Origin: JAVBTT01 sp031556035
GTDB lineage: Bacteria; Bacillota; Clostridia; Oscillospirales; UBA929
Direction: 5' to 3'
Length of the DNA stretch: 25,827 nt
Assembly (NCBI GenBank): GCA_031556035.1
Contig: JAVBTT010000041.1
Span: forward strand, 1 to 25,827
Of the stretch, positions 1 through 7,433 are shown in pieces. The notes under the pieces are model-generated. The model worked only from the letters and a program-made list of their open reading frames with translations, had not been told where the DNA came from and did no database searches. The number at the start of each line of letters is the position of its first letter. Position 1 is the first letter of the stretch. Made by a program: the position numbers and the translations under genes.

Positions 1-46
1 AAAAAATCACCGAAAACACCCACGTTTCAAACCAAACCGATGTGTC

Positions 47-67
47 GCCCCCGCCGCCGGGGGGGGC
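47..67 (-). terminator. GC hairpin downstream of serA
   Basis: GCCCCC (47-52) pairs with GGGGGC (62-67) around a nine-base loop, about 20 bases past the serA stop. No T-run follows on the minus strand, so intrinsic termination is only possible. Nothing else is recognised between position 1 and the serA stop. Confidence 0.3.
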
Positions 68-85
68 CAACACTTCGTTTGGGTA

Positions 86-1246
86 TCATATCTTTATCAG
101 CCTGACCCTAAGCATGCCGTCAATACGGCGCATGCCGTCGAGCACGGGTTCCCCGGGCAGGGAGGCGACGTCGAGCATGGTGTACGCGTAGTCCCCCTTG
201 GACTTGTTTATCATGTTTTCGATGTTGATGCCCTTTCCGGCAAGGGCCGAGGATATCTCGCTCAGCATGTGAGGAATGTTGCGGTGCAGGACGCACAGTC
301 TGTAGCCCTCCAGATACGGCAGCTCAACATCGGGCAAATTGACCGAGTTCTTAATGCTGCCAAGCAGTACATAGTCGCGCGTCTGGTCTGCGACCATAAC
401 GGCGCAGTTGTCCTCGCTCTCCGGGGTTGAAGCGCCGAGGTGCGGAATCGGGACGACGCCTGGATGGGAAACCAGCGCCGCCGAAGGAAAATCGGTCACA
501 TAGCGCGCCACGGTGCCGTCGTTCAGCGCCGCGATGAGCGCGGCGTCATCGAACAGCCCCCCGCGCGAGAGGTTTATCAGGCGCACTCCTTTTTTGACTT
601 TGCCAAATGTACCCGAGAGTATATCCTTCGTATCCTTCGAAAGCGGAACATGCAGCGAGATATAGTCACTTTCGGCAAAAATCTCGTTTATATCGCGCGC
701 TCGGCGAATGTTGGGATGCAGCTTCCACGCGGAGTCAACCGAGAGGAACGGATCGAAGCCGATTATGTCCATCCCGAGATGCCGCGCTGCGTTGGCAACG
801 CCGACTCCGATCGCGCCGAGCCCGACAAGCCCGAGGGTCTTTCCCGCTATCTCCGGGCCCACAAAGGCGCTCTTGCCCTTCTCAACCTGCGCCGGAACGT
901 CGTCCCCAACCAGCTCGCGGGCCCAGGCAACACCGCCAATTATGTCGCGCGAGGCGAGCAGCAGGGCGCAGATCGTGAGTTCCTTGACCGCGTTGGCGTT
1001 GGCGCCGGGCGCGTTGAACACCACAATCCCCTTTTTACTGCACTCGTCAACCGGTATGTTGTTCACCCCGGCTCCCGCGCGCCCAATGCACAAAAGACTT
1101 TTCGGTAATTCAATCTCGTGCATGGAGGCTGAGCGCACCAGAACGGCGTCAGGCGAATCGCATTTGTCGTCAATAGAGAAGCGTTCGGCGGGGAGTCTGT
1201 CCAGGCCGATTTTGGCGATTTTGTTCAGAGTCTTTACCTTGTACAT
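86..1246 (-). CDS. serA: D-3-phosphoglycerate dehydrogenase, short ACT-domain type
   Basis: Cytosolic NAD-dependent oxidation of 3-phosphoglycerate to 3-phosphohydroxypyruvate, the first step of serine synthesis. The 386-residue protein has the split substrate-binding domain with the AGAGVNNIP motif, a Rossmann motif GLVGLGAIGVG near residue 136, a catalytic Arg in SRGG near 225, a Glu in STPESE and a His in PHLGAST near 267. A C-terminal ACT domain (about 315-386, CVLHRNIPHMLSEIS) is where serine feedback acts in this family. The length matches the short bacterial form that lacks the intervening domain. The start at 1246 is chosen over an in-frame start at 1276 because GGAGG lies 8 bases upstream of ATG-TAC-AAG. 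The gene lies downstream of the PspC gene on the same strand, with repeat hairpins between them. A 2-hydroxyacid dehydrogenase of other specificity is possible but unlikely given the ACT domain. Confidence 0.93.
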   Translation of the reverse strand: MYKVKTLNKIAKIGLDRLPAERFSIDDKCDSPDAVLVRSASMHEIELPKSLLCIGRAGAGVNNIPVDECSKKGIVVFNAPGANANAVKELTICALLLASRDIIGGVAWARELVGDDVPAQVEKGKSAFVGPEIAGKTLGLVGLGAIGVGVANAARHLGMDIIGFDPFLSVDSAWKLHPNIRRARDINEIFAESDYISLHVPLSKDTKDILSGTFGKVKKGVRLINLSRGGLFDDAALIAALNDGTVARYVTDFPSAALVSHPGVVPIPHLGASTPESEDNCAVMVADQTRDYVLLGSIKNSVNLPDVELPYLEGYRLCVLHRNIPHMLSEISSALAGKGINIENMINKSKGDYAYTMLDVASLPGEPVLDGMRRIDGMLRVRLIKI

Positions 1247-1303
1247 CTTCAGAACCTCCAAAGGTTGATTTAACACGTCATTTTAATACACTATCGTTTA
1301 TAT

Positions 1304-1321
1304 CCCCCGCTTCAGCGGGGG
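1304..1321. repeat. CCCCCGC hairpin upstream of serA
   Basis: CCCCCGC (1304-1310), loop TTCA, GCGGGGG (1315-1321). The same core recurs at 1475-1492, and a longer relative lies at 11916-11944. It sits between pspC and serA and could act as a terminator for pspC, but it lacks a T-run. Confidence 0.5.
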
Positions 1322-1354
1322 ATCAGAGAGCAAACAAAGCCTATTGAAAAACTC

Positions 1355-1450
1355 TTGGCCCACTTTGGGAGGGGACTGTCGCCGAAGCGACTGGGGGAGA
1401 ATCGTACTCTTCCTCCGCCGTCTGCGGACGGCACCTCCCTCAAAGAGGGA
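1355..1450. repeat. GC-rich palindromic repeat element, copy 1
   Basis: Non-coding segment built from short palindromes. It includes CCGTCTGCGGACGG at 1418-1431, followed by a CCTCCCTC / GAGGGAGG hairpin (about 1434-1452). The 14-base core is present as an exact reverse complement at 3851-3864, also next to a CCCCCTT / AAGGGGG hairpin. This looks like an interspersed chromosomal repeat, not a gene; the open frames crossing it have no family character. Confidence 0.55.
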
Positions 1451-1474
1451 GGCAGGGTTTGTCTTCAATCCAAT

Positions 1475-1492
1475 CCCCCGCTAAGGCGGGGG
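1475..1492 (-). terminator. CCCCCGC hairpin after the PspC gene
   Basis: CCCCCGC (1475-1481), loop TAAG, GCGGGGG (1486-1492), beginning 8 bases past the pspC stop. No T-run follows, so it may simply be another copy of the repeat hairpin at 1304-1321 that happens to lie at the gene end. Confidence 0.4.
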
Positions 1493-1500
1493 ATAATCAA

Positions 1501-1686
1501 TCACACTTCATCCTTGAAGGGCAGTATAAAACCGGCGATGAAATAGGCAAGCAGGCCAGCGCCCGTGAAGGCAAGTATGAACCAGATAATGCGTATGATC
1601 GACGGGTCGACCTCAAGGTATTCCGCCACCCCTCCGCACACACCAAGAAACATCTTGTTGTCGCGGAGTTTGTACAGTTTTTTCAT
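1501..1686 (-). CDS. PspC-domain small membrane protein
   Basis: A 61-residue protein consisting of a single PspC domain: an N-terminal basic segment (KKLYKLRDNKMFLGVCGGVAEYL), the VDPSIIRIIWF stretch, then a hydrophobic membrane segment (about residues 33-55) with a charged tail. PspC proteins are associated with envelope-stress responses. Stand-alone small PspC proteins are common in Firmicutes and mostly uncharacterised, so the role here is only general. AAGGAGG lies 13 bases upstream of the ATG, and GAGG 5 bases upstream. A good promoter is present at 1770-1798, so the gene is likely expressed as its own unit, with possible read-through to serA. Confidence 0.85.
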   Translation of the reverse strand: MKKLYKLRDNKMFLGVCGGVAEYLEVDPSIIRIIWFILAFTGAGLLAYFIAGFILPFKDEV

Positions 1687-1769
1687 ATCAGCCTCTTAAC
1701 CTCCTTTTCACCCATCAGGGCGTTTGATTAACGGTATGTATGCGGAGGCGGCCGCGCCCCCGCATAAAA

Positions 1770-1798
1770 ATTATAATACAAAGCTGGCCGGACGTCAA
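1770..1798 (-). promoter_or_regulatory. sigma-A type promoter for the PspC gene
   Basis: On the minus strand TTGACG (1793-1798) is followed by a 17-base spacer and a perfect TATAAT (1770-1775). Transcription would start near 1763, about 77 bases upstream of the PspC start codon. Confidence 0.7.
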
Positions 1799-1827
1799 GA
1801 AAGATACTTAAGCCAGAGAGCAGAGTC

Positions 1828-2646
1828 TCAGCCCAGAAACATGTCCCGCATCCAGCCCAGGTCGCGCGCGGCGGTCGCCGGGGATATCTCCTCACGCAGA
1901 AGCGGCACATCCGGCTTTTCGGCCCTCAGCCAAGGCGCGATCACCCTGGTGTAGTTGATGTCGCCTTCCCCAAGCAGGCAGGGGGTTACAATCCCCTTCG
2001 CCAGGGTGCCGTCCTTGATGTGCATTGCCGCTACCTTGCCTCCGAAGGCGTCTACGCACTCCCTCCACAGCGAGTCCTGCTCCTCGACCGTAGTCCGAGT
2101 GAACAGGTTGGACGGGTCGAATATGACAGACAGTCCGCTGCCGTCAAAGCGGCTGAGCAGCCTCGCCGTGAGCTCCGGGGAATTCATGGTGTGCCAGGCA
2201 ACCGGCTCCACCGCGACCGTCACGCCCAGCTTTCCGGCATCCGAGAGCATCCGCTCCACGCTTTTTGACAATATATCAAAAGCGGCCTCCCGCTCAGCTC
2301 CGTCGACGCTGCAGTTGGTGGTCTCGGTCGCTATGCACCGCGCCCCCAGCGCAGCCGCGCAGTAAATCCCGCGAGAAAATATCTCGAGCTGCCTTTCCCG
2401 CGCGTCGGCATCGGGGAAGGCCGGCTCTATATAGCAGCCCAGAACGGACGGCTCTATGTCCTTCGCGGCCAGCGCGTTCCGGAGTCTTTCCAGCAGCGCG
2501 TCGCTGACGTCGTCGTAACCGTTCACGCCCTCAAGTATCTTCGGAAGCGCTAGTTGGACAGCCTCCACCCCGGCGCCGGACAGGATGTCGGCCAGCGCCT
2601 CGGGAGTGTGTCTGCCGAAGTCGTGCCCCCTTATGCCTATCCTCAT
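1828..2646 (-). CDS. sugar phosphate isomerase/epimerase-like TIM-barrel protein
   Basis: A 272-residue protein of the xylose-isomerase-like TIM-barrel (AP endonuclease 2) superfamily. Probable metal ligands stand at the ends of successive strands: Glu in VAVEPV, Asp in IFDPSNL, His in AAMHIKDG and Glu in LLREEI. Members isomerise or epimerise sugars, or act on sugar derivatives; the substrate cannot be told from sequence. It lies 15 bases downstream of a GH105 unsaturated uronyl hydrolase gene, which suggests co-transcription and a role in using pectin-type or other uronic sugars (inference). GAGGGGG lies 7 bases upstream of the ATG at 2646. No signal peptide is seen, so it is cytosolic. Confidence 0.8.
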   Translation of the reverse strand: MRIGIRGHDFGRHTPEALADILSGAGVEAVQLALPKILEGVNGYDDVSDALLERLRNALAAKDIEPSVLGCYIEPAFPDADARERQLEIFSRGIYCAAALGARCIATETTNCSVDGAEREAAFDILSKSVERMLSDAGKLGVTVAVEPVAWHTMNSPELTARLLSRFDGSGLSVIFDPSNLFTRTTVEEQDSLWRECVDAFGGKVAAMHIKDGTLAKGIVTPCLLGEGDINYTRVIAPWLRAEKPDVPLLREEISPATAARDLGWMRDMFLG

Positions 2647-2661
2647 TGATGTACCCCCTCT

Positions 2662-3708
2662 TTATCTGGCGGACTCGTCCTCTTTGCTGTCGTTTTCAAG
2701 CGCCTGCGACAGGAAGGCCAGCGCGAGGCCCTGCCCCCAGCCCTGTATCCATCGCCTGGGTATGTTGCGGTAGCCCTCGCGGTCCCTCATGACCGCGGTT
2801 CCGCCCGACACGTTAAGCACGCGCCCGTCCATGCTCACGTTCTCCAGCACGGCATTCAAAGCCTTCTGCGTGTACCTTGTGTGCAGGGGGTTGTTGTTTG
2901 TCAGCATGGCTGCCGCGATGCCGGCGGTCGCGGAGACCTCACTGTAGGACTCTGGATCGTCAAGCAGCGTGTGCCACAGGCCGTCCTCCATCTGCGCCTG
3001 CTTGAGCGCCCCCAGCTGGTCGCGCAGCGCGCAGTCGATGTCCATATACTGCGGATAGAGGTACGGCGCGGGCAGCACGCGGCGCACACGGGACATTGTG
3101 TACGCCGCCCACGCGTTGGCCCTGCCCCAGTAAAAGCCGGACATGTGGTTGCCGGCAATGTTGTCCCAACCGTGGTACCAGAGCCCGCAGCTCTTGTCCT
3201 GGAGATATTCTATGTGCCAGTAATACTGGTTCAGCGCGTCGTCCACAAGCTCCCGGCGTCCAAGCTGCACCCCGGCGCGCAGCATGAAGTACGCGGCCAT
3301 GAACAGAGTATCCGCCCAGCACTGCTCGGGGAAATCGTTGTTGACCGACACCGTGTGCTGGAGCACGCTGTCCCCAAAGCGCAGGGCCTTGTTCCTGAGA
3401 TAGTCAAGCTTGCTTTCAATCAAGTCCAGATAGCGCTGCTCCCCGGTCTCGGCGTAGAGGCTGAGCAGCGCGTGCCCCATCGCGCAGGTGTTCACCGTCC
3501 AGTTCGGAAGCCCGAGAGAGACGTACTCCTCCACCCAGGCGGCCAGGCGCTCCAGATATTCCTTTTTGCCGGTCGCCTCGGCGGCGCGGGTGACGCCGTA
3601 GAACGCGACGCCGCACGGCCAGTCCCAGGTCAGGTCGGTGGCTAGGGTTTTGTTTACTATGCTGTCGACGACGGATATGAGCTTTTCGCGGTCCAGTTCC
3701 AGCTTCAT
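2662..3708 (-). CDS. glycoside hydrolase family 105/88-like, probable unsaturated rhamnogalacturonyl hydrolase
   Basis: A 348-residue (alpha/alpha)6-barrel hydrolase similar to YteR/YesR. Characteristic pieces are the TWDWPCGVAFYGVTRA start of the barrel, CWADTLFMAAYFMLRAG (the Asp in this motif is the catalytic acid in YteR-type enzymes), GFYWGRANAWAAYTMSRV, DGLWHTLLDDPESYSEVSATA and the C-terminal RRWIQGWGQGLALAF. Family members remove the terminal 4,5-unsaturated uronic acid from oligosaccharides made by pectate or rhamnogalacturonan lyases. There is no signal peptide, so it should act inside the cell on imported oligosaccharides. The start at 3708 is preferred to an in-frame start at 3780 because AAAGGAG lies 9 bases upstream. 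It is followed by the TIM-barrel sugar protein. No transporter or lyase is nearby. Confidence 0.85.
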   Translation of the reverse strand: MKLELDREKLISVVDSIVNKTLATDLTWDWPCGVAFYGVTRAAEATGKKEYLERLAAWVEEYVSLGLPNWTVNTCAMGHALLSLYAETGEQRYLDLIESKLDYLRNKALRFGDSVLQHTVSVNNDFPEQCWADTLFMAAYFMLRAGVQLGRRELVDDALNQYYWHIEYLQDKSCGLWYHGWDNIAGNHMSGFYWGRANAWAAYTMSRVRRVLPAPYLYPQYMDIDCALRDQLGALKQAQMEDGLWHTLLDDPESYSEVSATAGIAAAMLTNNNPLHTRYTQKALNAVLENVSMDGRVLNVSGGTAVMRDREGYRNIPRRWIQGWGQGLALAFLSQALENDSKEDESAR

Positions 3709-3779
3709 TTCAAGAGGCTCCTTTCTGTTGCGGGGTGCGATGACCACATCGCGCCGTTTATTATTTCTTAATCCCTCCA

Positions 3780-3875
3780 CCGCCCAGGCGGTCCCCCTCC
3801 CTTTAACAGGGGAGATTTCTTATCTCGATCCCCCTTGTCAAAGGGGGAAACCGTCCGCAGACGGAGGGGGATTTA
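3780..3875. repeat. GC-rich palindromic repeat element, copy 2 (inverted)
   Basis: A run of short hairpins between the GH105 and aspartate kinase genes: ACCGCC/GGCGGT near 3788-3801, CCCCCTT / AAGGGGG near 3831-3847, and CCGTCCGCAGACGG at 3851-3864. The last is the exact reverse complement of the core of the element at 1355-1450. The orientation is opposite to copy 1. Confidence 0.55.
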
Positions 3876-3978
3876 AGGATACGCTCTTCTCACTGTCAAG
3901 CTGCGCTCCCCGCTTGCGCTCAGCCTCCGCCTTCGCCCGCCCCGCGGCGTGCTCAAGCCGGATTCTTCGCGCAGCTCG

Positions 3979-4021
3979 AAAAAATCCTGCGTCGAGCGCT
4001 TCGCTGCTCCTTGGATTTTTT
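3979..4021 (-). terminator. bidirectional terminator-like hairpin after aspartate kinase
   Basis: AAAAAATCC (3979-3987) pairs with GGATTTTTT (4013-4021), with a further GAGC/GCTC pairing inside, so a T-run follows the stem on both strands. It starts 27 bases past the aspartate kinase stop. The rest of 3876-4048 is GC-rich, repeat-like DNA with no convincing gene. Confidence 0.45.
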
Positions 4022-4048
4022 TCACGCACGCGGGGGCTTCGCTCTTCT

Positions 4049-5257
4049 TTAACCAAAAAACTTGTCGTGTATCACCTGCACGGCGCGGTCGGAGTCCGAC
4101 TTGTCCACCAGCACCGACACCTTGATCTCGCTTGTGGATATCATCTGTATATTGATCCCGGCGGCGCTGAGCGCCTCGAACATACGCGCCGCGACGCCCG
4201 GGTTGTTGACCATGCCCGCGCCGACCGCGCTGACCTTGCTGACGGAGTCCGATATCACAAGCTCCTCGAAACCTATGCTGTCCCTGTGGGCCTCGAGCAG
4301 CTCCCTTGCCAGGGCCATGTTGCTCTTTGTCACTGTGAAGCTGATGTCCTTTGTGTCCCCGCGCCCTATGGACTGGAGAATGATGTCCACGTTTATCTTG
4401 TGCTGGGCCAGCAGCAGGAACAGCCGCGCGGCCACGCCTGGTTTATCCTCAAGGCCAATAAGCGCGATACGCGCGACATTGTTGTCGCGGGCGACGCCCG
4501 AAACCTGCATGTTTTCCATTTTGACAACCTCCTTGACAATAGTTCCGGGCTCAAACGGGGTGAAGCTGGACAGAACCTCCAGCGGAACATTGAAGCGCTT
4601 GGCCATCTCGACCGCGCGGTTGGCCAGCACCTGCGCCCCCAGGGATGCCAGCTCCAGCATCTCGTCGAACGTTATCTCGTCAAGCTTGCGCGCGTTCTTC
4701 ACGATACGCGGGTCGGCCGTGTATATGCCCGGAACGTCGGTGAAGTTCTGGCACAGATCCGCCTTCATGGCGGCGGCAAGCGCCACCGCAGTCGTGTTCG
4801 AGCCGCCGCGCCCCAGGGTTGTCACGTCGTCGTAGCGGTTGTAGCCCTGGAAGCCCGCGACTATCACGATATTGCGCTTGTCCAGCTCACTCGATATCCT
4901 CTCAGTGTCTATCTTCTTGATGCGTGCGCTGCCGTAGTTGCTGTCTGTGAGTATGCCGGCCTGCCGCCCCGTCAGCGATATGACGGGATAGCCCAGCTTT
5001 TCGACGGCCATGGCGCACAGCGCGATTGAAATCTGCTCGCCATTCGCCAGAAGCGCGTCCATCTCGCGCTTCGAAGGCCTGTCGCTGAGCTCGAAGCCCT
5101 TGGCCTCAAGCTCGTCCGTCGTGTCCCCCTGGGCTGAAAGCACCGCGATTACCTGGTTGTTCTTCGCGTAGGTCTGGGTTATCACCGACGCGACGTGGCG
5201 TATGCGCTCGGCGTCGGCCACCGACGTTCCCCCGAATTTTTGCACAATAAGGGCCAT
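4049..5257 (-). CDS. lysC: aspartate kinase
   Basis: Phosphorylates aspartate to 4-phospho-aspartate, the committed step toward lysine, threonine and methionine. The 402-residue protein has KFGGTS at 7-12, the nucleotide/aspartate loop GRGGSN at 149-154, DVPGIYTADPR, and tandem C-terminal ACT domains (about 265-402) that normally bind feedback inhibitors. One oddity is Asn154, where most aspartate kinases have Asp (GRGGSD). The start at 5257 is chosen because GAGGAG lies 7 bases upstream; an in-frame start at 5272 would overlap the upstream gene. It is the last gene of the operon hom - proposed homoserine kinase - DUF975-like - lysC, with only 4 bases from the preceding stop. That context favours a threonine-pathway isozyme, but the inhibitor cannot be read from sequence. 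Confidence 0.93.
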   Translation of the reverse strand: MALIVQKFGGTSVADAERIRHVASVITQTYAKNNQVIAVLSAQGDTTDELEAKGFELSDRPSKREMDALLANGEQISIALCAMAVEKLGYPVISLTGRQAGILTDSNYGSARIKKIDTERISSELDKRNIVIVAGFQGYNRYDDVTTLGRGGSNTTAVALAAAMKADLCQNFTDVPGIYTADPRIVKNARKLDEITFDEMLELASLGAQVLANRAVEMAKRFNVPLEVLSSFTPFEPGTIVKEVVKMENMQVSGVARDNNVARIALIGLEDKPGVAARLFLLLAQHKINVDIILQSIGRGDTKDISFTVTKSNMALARELLEAHRDSIGFEELVISDSVSKVSAVGAGMVNNPGVAARMFEALSAAGINIQMISTSEIKVSVLVDKSDSDRAVQVIHDKFFG

Positions 5258-5261
5258 ATAT

Positions 5262-6101
5262 TCACTCCTCAAAAGGTTTTTGACGTTTTATGACCTGGTG
5301 CTTGACGGAAATAAAGTAGTATGAATAGGAAAGCTGATAGTATGGTATCACATACATGACGCCCGCTATTAAAACGGTGATCCCTGCGAGTAAAAACCAG
5401 CCCATGAAGCTGAGCCCGAACACAAACATCTGCCAGCGCCTGGCCCATGCCGCCTGCCAGCAGAGCTCAAATACCTGTTTCGGGCTTCTGTCGGGGGAAT
5501 CCGTAAAAAAGGCGGCCGCGAAGAAATAGGTGAGCTGCAAACGCAACGTGGCAATAATGTTTACCGCGCTAAGTATCAAAAGAAAAAGCCCCAGCATAAA
5601 AGAGGACGTTGGCGTAACGCGCATCCCGGAATAGGCGAACAGTACGCTGACCAGCGTATACCCGAGATTTATCGACGCAATCGCGATATACCTCAGCTGC
5701 AGCCTCGCGTAAAAGCCCAGAGCGCGCTTCAGCTCATTTTTATAATAATAAAATATATCCCCGGGTTCAGCGGCGGCGCTTTTTTTGACCGCGTTCAGAA
5801 AGTACCGGGTCACACCAAGCGTCAGCGGGGCGAAAATCATCGCAACGGCAAAGCCCAGCGCCTGACTTCTCAGAAAGGAAGCCAGCCTGTACAGCAGCAT
5901 CCCGCCCAAGGCCGCGCCGGACGGCGCGTCAAGGGGGAATTTCAGCGTTACGAAAAGGGAAACCGCCGTGCCCAGAAGCGGAAGCAGCGAAAGCAGGGCG
6001 GCGGTTATATAAGCCCCCTCATTCGCTTTAAAAAGGCTTTTTGCCCGGTACTTGAAGCCGGCGCGGTCATACTCGGTTACAGGAGTAAATGTCTTTGCCA
6101 A
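5262..6101 (-). CDS. DUF975-like integral membrane protein
   Basis: About 279 residues with several hydrophobic segments: near 27-50 (TAALLSLLPLLGTAVSLFVT), around 75-95 (AVAMIFAPLTLGVTRYF), 130-150, 160-190 and 225-250. The N-terminal RAKSLFKANEGAYITAAL and the C-terminal YYQLSYSYYFISV resemble the DUF975 family of Firmicutes membrane proteins, whose function is unknown. It lies between the proposed homoserine kinase and lysC genes and ends 4 bases before the lysC start, so it is translationally close to lysC. The start is uncertain. A GTG at 6119 has no SD, whereas TTG at 6101 has GAGGGAG 9 bases upstream and is chosen here. A link to amino-acid metabolism or export is only inferred from position. 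Confidence 0.7.
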   Translation of the reverse strand: MAKTFTPVTEYDRAGFKYRAKSLFKANEGAYITAALLSLLPLLGTAVSLFVTLKFPLDAPSGAALGGMLLYRLASFLRSQALGFAVAMIFAPLTLGVTRYFLNAVKKSAAAEPGDIFYYYKNELKRALGFYARLQLRYIAIASINLGYTLVSVLFAYSGMRVTPTSSFMLGLFLLILSAVNIIATLRLQLTYFFAAAFFTDSPDRSPKQVFELCWQAAWARRWQMFVFGLSFMGWFLLAGITVLIAGVMYVIPYYQLSYSYYFISVKHQVIKRQKPFEE

Positions 6102-6236
6102 ATCAATCGACTCCCTCACATTTCGTAGGGCTGCGCTCTTTGGGCATTTCCATAAAGGGGGGGCTGGGCCGTAGGGAGCGGCATCCCTGACGCGCCGTCA
6201 TGCCCCACGCCGGACATATACGCGCCCGCAAGCGTG

Positions 6237-7391
6237 TCAGATTTCCAGCAGCGTTCGAAGCGGCGCCGAGAAGTGCTCCGCCGGTATGTCGTCGCGCTCC
6301 CCGAAGAGTGCCGGTATTCCGTCAGGCATACGGCTGTCGTATACGCACCACGGCACCGGCTGGCTGCCGTGTTTGCCGGTTTCGGTGTCCGTAACGTGGT
6401 CGGGCAGCAGCGCAATGCGGCAGTCCCGCTCCTCCAGGCCCTCAATTATCCAGCCGATGACCTCGTCCAACCGTTTAATGGAGTGAATTTTACCCTCCAA
6501 ATTCAGGGCGTGGCTACAGTCGTCCGGAGCCTCCACGTGCAGCATGACAAACCCGTAGTCGGCCCGCGCGGCGGCCAGCACAGCGTCCGCCTTTCCCCGC
6601 CAGTTCGTGCGCAGCGTACCTGTGGCTCCCGGCACATCCGGTGTGGCCAGTCCGGCCAGGGACGCCATGCCGCGCACCATCGGCACAGCCGATATCACCG
6701 CGCCGCGCTGCCCGTATTTGACGGCAAAAGGTTCGTAATTCGGCACAACGCCGGCGCCCCAGGGCCAGACCCCCAATCCGTCCGCCCGAAGCAGCTCGCG
6801 TCCGCGCCGCATAAGCGCAGCGACAGTCCCATGCTCCGGGAGATGGTCAGACAGTTTCACCCCCGACACCTGATGAGGGGGAGGGGGGCCGGCGGGCGGC
6901 GTGCCCGCGCCGGTTATAAGCTGCCGGAACCCCGGTTGCGGATGCAATTTCCACCCTGCTTTGTCCAGAAGCTCCCGGATTTCTCCGTCAGACGAAAGCC
7001 GCCTGCCGGCGTCCAGACCCTCGGAGTCGCTCAGTTCCGGGCAGGCCTCCCGCAATAAACCGTCATCGTCCAGGCGCACAAGGTTGGCCCGCATGGCAAA
7101 CTGCCCGGGCGGCAATACGACTCCCATACCGGCCGCTTCCACCGGGCCGCGTCCGGTCAGCACGTCGGTGCCGTATCCGGTGATGAGCGGCATCGCGGTT
7201 TCGGTGCCCGCCGGAAAGCCCTCCGGAATGGTCCGCACCATTCGTACGCCGGACTGTCCGGCCAGCCGGGCCATATTCGGATATACACCATGCTGGAGCG
7301 GCGTCCTGCCGTCCAGCTCCTTAAGAGGCGCGTCGGCCATGCCGTCGCCGACGATCATCAGATATAGGGGTGACGAGCTTTCTCGCGTCAT
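6237..7391 (-). CDS. proposed homoserine kinase (cofactor-independent phosphoglycerate mutase-like)
   Basis: A 384-residue alkaline-phosphatase-superfamily protein related to archaeal-type cofactor-independent phosphoglycerate mutase (ApgM). The first metal-ligand Asp is in IVGDGMAD (Asp16). The nucleophile loop is GFPAGTETAMPLITGY. Late motifs are HVEAPDDCSH (near 285) and LPDHVTDTETGKHG (near 327), which supply Asp/His metal ligands. The branch annotated as proposed homoserine kinase (TIGR02535) is recurrently found beside homoserine dehydrogenase and aspartate kinase, as here, and this operon has no GHMP-type thrB. The family normally has Ser in a GSD motif; here it is GTE, so the nucleophile would be Thr63. 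GGGAGGGG lies 6 bases upstream of the ATG. The alternative is a true glycolytic mutase; the operon context argues for phosphohomoserine formation in threonine synthesis. Confidence 0.82.
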   Translation of the reverse strand: MTRESSSPLYLMIVGDGMADAPLKELDGRTPLQHGVYPNMARLAGQSGVRMVRTIPEGFPAGTETAMPLITGYGTDVLTGRGPVEAAGMGVVLPPGQFAMRANLVRLDDDGLLREACPELSDSEGLDAGRRLSSDGEIRELLDKAGWKLHPQPGFRQLITGAGTPPAGPPPPHQVSGVKLSDHLPEHGTVAALMRRGRELLRADGLGVWPWGAGVVPNYEPFAVKYGQRGAVISAVPMVRGMASLAGLATPDVPGATGTLRTNWRGKADAVLAAARADYGFVMLHVEAPDDCSHALNLEGKIHSIKRLDEVIGWIIEGLEERDCRIALLPDHVTDTETGKHGSQPVPWCVYDSRMPDGIPALFGERDDIPAEHFSAPLRTLLEI

Positions 7392-7433
7392 ATGGGGCCC
7401 CTCCCTATTACACCTAAAAGGCTGAAAACGATC

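Noticed and set aside
2881..3645. 254-residue plus-strand frame opposite the GH105 gene
   Set aside because: An antisense shadow of a well-supported GH105 gene in GC-rich DNA; no family features.
3638..5029. 463-residue plus-strand frame opposite aspartate kinase
   Set aside because: An antisense shadow produced by high third-position GC; aspartate kinase motifs on the minus strand are unambiguous.
6116..6220. Short minus-strand frame between the proposed homoserine kinase and the DUF975-like gene (MSGVGHDGASG start)
   Set aside because: No SD, low-complexity proline-rich content and no conservation that I can recognise; it is treated as intergenic sequence.
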